Below, one piece after another: positions 57,540 through 64,000 of a stretch of 64,000 nt of DNA. The stretch is from Bryoerythrophyllum caledonicum (lineage: Eukaryota; Streptophyta; Bryopsida; Pottiales; Pottiaceae): assembly GCA_963971425.1 (NCBI GenBank), contig OZ020525.1, positions 17,428,187 through 17,492,186 on the forward strand, given 5' to 3'. Made by a program: the position numbers and the translations under genes. Position 1 is the first letter of the stretch; every line of letters starts with the position of its first letter. Below the pieces are notes generated by a model that was not told where the DNA came from, made no database searches, and worked only from the letters and a program-made list of their open reading frames with translations.

Positions 57540-59082
57540 CCCCTAAGGAACCAAACGTCCCCCCAGGGTCATTTTGGATTTTGGGCATGTACCTACAATT
57601 CGAAAAAAAATCCTTTTTAATTGAATTTTTTTTCAAGATAGGATCTGATAAGAGCTTCGTGGAGATTTTTTTTGTTTTCTTTTTGTTTTTTGGATTTGTG
57701 GTTTGAAAGTTAGTACCACTTAAAGCCAAAAGTGGGGACTCCGGGCACCTCCAAAATTTTTGACAAAAGTTTCTATTGACATTGAGATTTTTCACACATA
57801 AAAAGAATATTTCCTTTTATGGAAATTTTCAAAAAAAAATCTTGTCTTTAGTGTTAAAAGGCATTTTATTCCAAGTCAAACATTTTCACACATTTTCGAG
57901 TAACGGGGGAAAAAAAATTCATCTTTTCTACATAAAACCTAGAGATCTTCATATTTTTCACTTTTTATTTTTTCAACAACAATATGTGGTGAAAACCTTC
58001 TTAGGGGCGGTTCACACTATAGACCAAGAGCTGTGACCAAGGAAAATGGATTAATTCCATGGTCACACTTCATGGTCACACTTCCATGGTCACACTTCAT
58101 AAAAATGTCATTTTTAAAGCCCTTGGGCCTCTCACTAAGTGTAAACCGAACTTGGACCGGGAGGAATGACCATGTACTAAAAAGTGGGCATGCTGATTTT
58201 TTTAATGAATGCCTAAAAAGGGCAGTATTTCCTAAAATAACAAAGAAAATAAAACAAGCCAAAATGACAAAAAGGGTGGCCGCCATTGTATCTACAGTAA
58301 CGTTGGGCCCCCTTCCCAAAACAAACAAACAAAAAAATAATCGATTAAAAAATAATAAAATTGCATTTCATGCCCATGGTCCCCTCGTTTCAGCAACGAG
58401 AGAACCCATTTAGCCTCTCTCGCCGCAAAATCCGGGGGACCCTCCAACATTATCCAGTAGGCCTATTTCTAGGCCTTTTGAGGACCTCAACTCCTTTGGT
58501 CACTTTTCTTTTTTCCTCCTAATATAAACCCAAGTCATCCCGGGACGAGTTGATGGAGCCAATCACAGATTTAAGAGGGTCATGGGACGAGTTCTTGGTC
58601 CATAGTGTAAACCACCCCTTATTGACCATTTGGATTATCATTCAAATACATACGTAGTTCACCAAAAAATAAAACGTGAAATGACAATTTTTGAACCTCC
58701 ACTCCTTGCACACTTTTTTTGAATATGCTACCCCCCTTTTTACCTCTAAAAATTGGTGTATTGGGTAACAACATCATGCTTAAGACACTGGTAAAAGATT
58801 TAGACCTTGTAAAATGTAAAAATTTGATACAAAGTGAAGTCAAAGTCTGATGATCTACTCAATGCACGGAAGAAAATGAACCATTGTTTTGACTGTAAAC
58901 ATCAATCTGTGCGGTGGATTGCTACCGAAATCACGTGGCATGTTTATATAAAATTCTATTTTAAGATCTTACGGTTGAAAATCCAAAATTCACTTTAAAA
59001 TGTGATTTTCATGTCTCTTTTTGGCAGTGGCAGTTTTGGACTGGTTTTAGAGCGAAAGTGGTCGTGGTCCTTTTGGGGTTCA
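57536..59082 (+). mobile_element. TTAA-bounded element, copy B, split by a MITE
   Basis: Starts TTAACCCCTAAGGAACCAAA and ends GTGGTCCTTTTGGGGTTCA. Without the insertion at 58004-58618 it aligns with copy A (42782-43714) nearly base for base, including CCCCGGGGTCA-type text near the left end. Confidence 0.8.
58004..58618. mobile_element. Harbinger-type MITE nested in copy B
   Basis: The 615-bp insert starts GGGGCGGTTCACACTATAGA and ends with the near-perfect inverse, CTTGGTCCATAGTGTAAACC-ACCCC. TTA duplications flank it (58001-58003 and 58619-58621). The unoccupied site CCTTCTTATTGAC is present in copy A near 43229, which proves the boundaries. It carries a short CATGGTCACACTT tandem near its left end. 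Confidence 0.9.
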
Positions 59083-59512
59083 CTTGGTAGGACTACTTAA
59101 TACTGACTATTGACTCCATACTGCCCACTTCCATATCCAACCTAGATTTCAAGGAAGAAATGTAGGTCAATCTTAGATGACTTGTGCATAGGTGATGAAT
59201 TCTATAAATTCATAGATGATGAAATTAGAGGCTACATTTTCTACCTAAAATTTATGAAGAGTGTAGAAAGAAGTGGTATTGGGTCCCTAGTTGGTTTAGG
59301 TTGTCCTAAGTTAGATTAACTTTGCTTGGGAAATTGTGGATTTTTTTAGAATAAGTTGAGATTGCATGGCATCACTTTGGGCAAAGTTTACTCAAACTCT
59401 CTGAAATGCAGTAACTGATAAAGCGGTCGTTATTGCAACTTTCACACCCCCAATTATTGTTCGATAATCAAATATTGTTTGGTCATCAACTATTGTTAGT
59501 GCATACTAATAC
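59083..59512. other. AT-rich spacer
   Basis: No gene or named repeat recognised. Confidence 0.5.
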
Positions 59513-59736
59513 CCTACGCGTTGGTCGGGTTCGTACATAATTAATTCAAAATGGAGGGTGTCCAAATTTTTTGGATAATATGAAATATTTGTCTAAGGTG
59601 ATACCCATGTAATGCCAAGATCATACCCTTGTAATATATAGGCAATACTCATGTGATACCTAGGTGATACCCATTGAGTCCAAACCACTGTGTTAAAAAA
59701 ATAATTGGTTCGTACATGGGGTGTCCGAACCAGACC
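59513..59736. mobile_element. Possible short MITE, CCCTACGC-ended family
   Basis: The ends CTACGCGTTGGTCGGGTTCG and, inverted, CTACACAACGGTCTGGTTCG are related. The interior resembles 28335-28520. The left end and its flanking TA match the better preserved element at 60309-60889. Confidence 0.5.
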
Positions 59737-60306
59737 GTTGTGTAGAGTTATTGCAACTGCTCATCCTAAGTGTTTCTAGAGCTTTCACGAGTTCATTCAA
59801 GTTTATATGTGGGATAGTTTTCTTGAAAACACAAGTGTTATGAGATAAAAAATAACTGACAAATAAGTATTGCTAAAACATAAATTACTACATGCCAAGT
59901 GGTTTACAATATTTTTACTGGGACAATCACAAGGATATGACTCTCCAATCAAGTTGTGGAAATCCCCACCCCTCACTAAGCGTTTTACACAAAGATGTAT
60001 CATTCCTTTAACTATGATACTGATTCTTTGAAGGAAAAAATGAATACCGACCCCTTGCCTTTAGGAGGTTGGTTGGAGCTTGTGGTGAAGGTAGGATAGT
60101 GGCTTGTATATAATGATTCACACCACAAAAAGGTGGTAACTATCAAATCTTACATGGCATCCTACTTGACAAGTGAGATATCTACAATGACAAAGAGGTG
60201 GTGGAGCGTTGATAAAGGTACACTCCATAAGTTTGTTGCATGCCATGAATAGTAGAGAAAAATAGGTAGTGGTGGAGATATGGGCTAACTAAAGTACTCC
60301 ACAAGT
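59737..60306. other. AT-rich spacer
   Basis: No gene recognised; unique-looking sequence. Confidence 0.5.
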
Positions 60307-60308
60307 AA

Positions 60309-60889
60309 GTGACTACCCTACGCTATGGTCAGTTTCGTACATGATTAATTCAAAATAGGCAATTGTCCAAAATTTTAGAAATTTTAAGAGAGTTGTCCAA
60401 AATAAATAAACAAATCATTTCACAAGTGTCTGAATATGTGTAAATTATAGGCGGAATTGTTGAAGTTAAATAAATTAAGCAAAAAAGACATTGAATTAGA
60501 TGTTTGATGATTAAAACCAAACGAAATCATAATAAAATGAAATGAATACAATTGAAAATTATGCTAAAAACATAAAAGAGAAAGTAAACACCACTATGGT
60601 TCAACTCTATGTTTAAATATCACTGACTAATATGAATTCAAACCCCAACAATCTAACCACTTCCAACTTCATCAGTGACTACAACTTCATCAAGACCATA
60701 ACTGGTGGAAAAGTGTTGGATGTTGAGTTGTCGCACTTTCAGCATATTCCCCTTTAAAGTTGGTGTCGAAACTTTTGGAAATTGTTAGGTCCACTTGCCG
60801 AAATTGTAGCACATAAGAATTCCCTGCCGAATATAGTCTGACAGAATAAATAAATTGATTCGGCACACACATGCCGAAACTGACCGTAG
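60309..60889. mobile_element. MITE with ~24-bp ends, CCCTACGC family
   Basis: The left end CCCTACGCTATGGTCAGTTTCG and the right end CGAAACTGACCGTAGCGTACGG are inverted repeats with two differences. TA flanks both sides, consistent with a Tc1/mariner-like target. About 580 bp, no coding capacity. The exact right border is uncertain by a few bases. Confidence 0.7.
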
Positions 60890-60963
60890 CGTACGGTATT
60901 AGGAATCTATGTTTGATGTGAATATTCTCATCTATACTACTGTAGATACTTCACTCCATGTTT

Positions 60964-61894
60964 TTAACCCCTACACGACCACGACCACTTTCGCTCTAAA
61001 ACCAGTCCATAACTGCCATTGCCAAAAAGAGACATGAAAATCACATTTTAAAGTGAATTTCGGATTTTCAACCATAAGATCTTAAAATAGACTTCTATAT
61101 AAACATGCCATCAAGTTTCGGTTGCAATCTACCGCACGGGTTGATAGATTTTAGTGTTTAAAGTCAAAAAAATGGTTCATTTTCTTCCCTGCATTGAGTA
61201 GATCAGCAGACTTTGACTTCACTTTGTATCAATTTTTTGCATTGTAAAAGGTCTAAATCTTTTATCATTGTCTTGAGCATGATGATATTTCCCAACCAAC
61301 CAATTTTTAGAGGTAAAAAAAGGGGGTAGCATATTCAAAACAAGTGTGCAAGAAGTGGAGGTTCAAAAATTGCCATTTACGTTTTTTTTTTGGTGAACTA
61401 CGTATGTATTTGAATGATAATCCAAACGGTCAATAAGAAGGTTTTTACCACATATTGTTGTTGAAAAAATAAAAAGTGAAAATATGAAGATCTCTAGATT
61501 TTATATAGATAAGATGAATTTGTTTTCCCCTGTTGCCCGACAATGTGTGAAAATGTCTGACTTGGAATAAAATGCCTTTTTACACTAAAGACAAGATTTT
61601 TTTTTGAAAATTTCCAAAGAAGGAAATATTCTTTATATGTGTGAAAAATCTCAATGTCAGTAGAAACTTTTGTCAAAAAATTTGGAGGTGCCCGGAGTCC
61701 CCATTTTTTACTATGAGTGGTACTAACGTTCAAACCGCAAATCCAAAAAAAAATAATACAAATAGCTCTGCGAAGCTCTTGTTAGAGGCAATCTAGTATA
61801 AAATTTTCAATACAATAGGAATTTTGTCAAATTTTAGGTACATGCCGGAAATCCAATTTGACCCTGGGGGGACAGTTGGTCCTTCAGAGGTTAA
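60964..61894 (-). mobile_element. TTAA-bounded element, copy I (inverted)
   Basis: From TTAACCCCTACACGACCACG to GGTCCTTCAGAGGTTAA, 931 bp, reverse orientation relative to copies A and B and very similar to them throughout. Confidence 0.8.
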
Positions 61895-62204
61895 AATATT
61901 TAGATTGCGACATGGCTGTGTGAACTCCAACTGAGTTTTTTGATCACATAGTAGTCAGTGCATTGGTACTGTAGTGCTTGCAGCCTACGTCTTGGTGTGA
62001 AGGGGGCATAGCTTTGGAACAAAAACCTTGAATTGTTACAGATTTGTTTGCATATACAAGAGAGTAAAAAACCAACACATGGGCAGCCATCAGCAATTCA
62101 TGCACAATTACATTTTGCAAGCCCGATTTAGAACATCCAATCTTCATGAAACATGAACAACTCAATTTCAGCAACACATGCAAGAAGAAACAAGTGATAC
62201 CAAA

Positions 62205-62866
62205 ACAAAAGTAGTAGTAGTAAGAACTCCGGCCTTCTTAGAAGGTCGACGTGAATGAAGTGTCTGTTAGTTCCTTTCACTAAGGTAAGCCACCCTAAAA
62301 CCGCCAATATCCCATGGCCGACAGCTACTTTTTCACTAAAAACCGCCACTACATGCACATGTAACCAACTCTCTATTTTTAATGGCGGGAGTAAAGGCAA
62401 GGGTGGCATGAATTGGATGCACAGATGGTGGTTTTAGGGGAATGGGATCTTCTAGACTTATTGTACATGCAAGAGTGGAGAAAATGGAATATTTCTAGAA
62501 TTAGTTTAAGGTTGACTCATTGCCGGTTTTTGGTTGTTATGCATGCGGTTTTAGGCCATTTGTGGGAGGGTCATGGCCCCCACCTACTGACGCTCACCCA
62601 ACTTTCTTCACATGTGCCTTTGAAAATTCATAACTAATTCATAACACATCGGAAAAATATGAAATCACTTGGGTTGAAATTGCAATTCTATTGGCTATCA
62701 CTGAAAAATAATTTAATTATTATCTAGGTTCTCTACATATGCAAACTGCTTAACTTGACGGTTATGGGGGGGTTTACCTTATATCGATGCCCAGAAGACA
62801 AGGATAAGTGGTTGGGAACTACTTCCCCCTTTCAAGGGTAGACACTATGGAAAGTAGCAAGTGACC
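62205..62866 (-). mobile_element. LINE 3' end split by a MITE
   Basis: On the minus strand, 62866-62782 reads the LINE 3' UTR up to the GGGCAT block. After an insertion, 62280-62205 continues with CAGACACTTCATTCACG and the AAGAAGGCCGGAGTTC tail. The two halves match 37200-37343. The TTC-type tail here has become TACTACTAC. Confidence 0.7.
62283..62779. mobile_element. TA-flanked MITE nested in the LINE 3' end
   Basis: The 497-bp insert starts AGGTAAGCCACCCTAAAACCG and ends with the related inverse CGGTTATGGGGGGGTTTACCT, flanked by TA (62281-62282 and 62780-62781). Its right part contains the repeat shared with 56150-56280. Confidence 0.7.
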
Positions 62867-62904
62867 AAGGAAAGGAAAAGTATTTCTTTTGAAAGCGAGG
62901 TTAG

Positions 62905-63679
62905 AGAGAGGGATACAAAGAATTTATAAATTGATTTAAAGTAATAATAATGGGTTTTTTTTTGTTTTTAAATTTATTTTTACAAAAATAGAAGCTTGAA
63001 GATAAAAGATATCCAACTAAAGCTCAAAGACAACCAAGCAGAATATAATTCTGCGATTAGAGTAAACATAAGAAAATCTGTTTAACAAAATATGGGAAAC
63101 AAATGTACAACTATCAGAAAAGTGTAAATGGCCACGAGAACAGAAACAAATCCAGCTACAACATTTACAGTGGAGCAATGATCACAGATGATATGCTACC
63201 GAAACATTTAAAAACCAGCTCTAATTCAAGTTTGGAAAGAGGGAAACTCACCTTTAAATAGAAACAAAACAAAAACTTACTCACATGACTCGTCTAGAAT
63301 ACTGTGGTAAATCAAGGATTATGAAACGATAAAGTAAGCATGCATGAAAGTTAAAAATACAACTTATTTAAATTTTACCAAAAAATTCATTATGAATAGT
63401 TGTTAACAAACTAATAAGACAAATTTATTAATAAGTTGTTTCTTTGGAAAGTTTGTATTTGAACAACTACTTACTATTATCAAAATCTTCATGAATTGCT
63501 CATACAATTTTCATTATTAAGTCATCTATTTGCTCATTAATCATATTCATATAATTCTACAGTATAGAATCTTCTTATTAAAATATATTATATAATTCAT
63601 TATATTGATTTATATTGAATTTTGAATAAATAGCTATTAAAACATTATGATAACAATTGAAAGTTATCAATAAAATTAA
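62905..63679. other. AT-rich spacer
   Basis: Very AT-rich, without a gene or named repeat. Confidence 0.5.
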
Positions 63680-64000
63680 CCTTCTTATTGACATTTTGGA
63701 CTCTCATTCTAAAATATATTTAATTCACAAAAAGAAAAAGAAACATGAAGTAACAAATTTTGAGCCTTCAATTTTTACATAATTATTTCCAATATGCTAC
63801 ATCCCTTCTCTAAAAAATTGGTTTACAAAGAACTCATATCATGCTTATCATGGTGGTATTACATTTAGACCTTGTGTCGTGCAAAAGATTGACACAAGGT
63901 GAAGTCAAAATCTACTCATGCGCTCAACACAACGAAGAAATTGAACCGTTCACACTATGATATTTCAATATGTGCAATGAAAGTTAATCAAATTTTGTGG
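63680..64000 (+). mobile_element. TTAA-bounded element, copy J (cut by window edge)
   Basis: Family landmarks AACCTTCTTATTGACATTTT, ATATGCTACATCCCTTCTCT and TTTAGACCTTGTGTCGTGCA run to the window edge. The left part is missing or too diverged to trace. Confidence 0.6.

Noticed and set aside
1..64000. CRISPR arrays, bacterial operons, organelle DNA inserts or a defence system
   Set aside because: The repeats present are transposon ends or minisatellites, genes have spliceosomal introns, and no plastid or mitochondrial gene sequence was recognised.

Overview
This is nuclear DNA from a green plant. It carries five intron-bearing or plastid-type plant genes: a DRP2-type dynamin with a PH domain, a DRP1-type dynamin, an organelle-targeted Trm1-like tRNA methyltransferase, a GT37 fucosyltransferase and the plastid regulator CP12. 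It also has plant-type telomere repeats (CCCTAAA) and Ty3/gypsy chromovirus remains. The dynamins' preserved exon patterns and the heavy load of small elements suggest a land plant, perhaps a bryophyte or lycophyte rather than a well-known crop. I cannot name the species.

Layout. Positions 1-5126 hold an inverted (minus) copy of an unrecognised element, 'element A', with a decayed ORF and a nested LINE 3' fragment. After a poor stretch with a foldback element (7520-7740), the gene island runs from about 8.8 to 27.8 kb: DRP2 (9096-16667, +, 21 exons, 940 aa), DRP1 (18530-23765, +, 16 exons, 610 aa) and, convergently, a Trm1-like gene (24935-27804, -, 8 exons, 464 aa). A 21-bp minisatellite (27912-28280) lies just upstream of the Trm1-like start. 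From 29.6 to 38.7 kb there is one decayed Ty3/gypsy chromovirus carrying three nested insertions: a Harbinger-type MITE, a copy of element A with a 5-bp target duplication, and a LINE 3' half with a 12-bp target duplication. Its integrase core is missing.

From 39.1 to 43.7 kb, and again at 50.2, 56.6-59.1, 61 and 63.7 kb, there are copies of a ~0.92-0.95 kb family bounded by TTAA and the inverted ends CCCCTAAAGGACC. This looks like a piggyBac-type nonautonomous family. Between these blocks lie the fucosyltransferase (45086-47023, 4 exons, 551 aa, with telomere repeats starting at its stop codon), a short unrecognised membrane-protein gene (52094-52870) and CP12 (53845-54210, -). A pair of Harbinger-type MITEs, the first carrying three ~260-bp palindromic-ended units, starts 366 bp upstream of the CP12 start codon.

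The two dynamins are the only genes with an obvious shared pathway: clathrin-mediated endocytosis, post-Golgi traffic and cell-plate formation. The fucosyltransferase acts in the Golgi on cell-wall glycans. CP12 and the Trm1-like protein act in organelles. Everything else is repeat turnover. Exon coordinates were read by hand from splice sites and checked by reading-frame phase; no alignment or database search was run.
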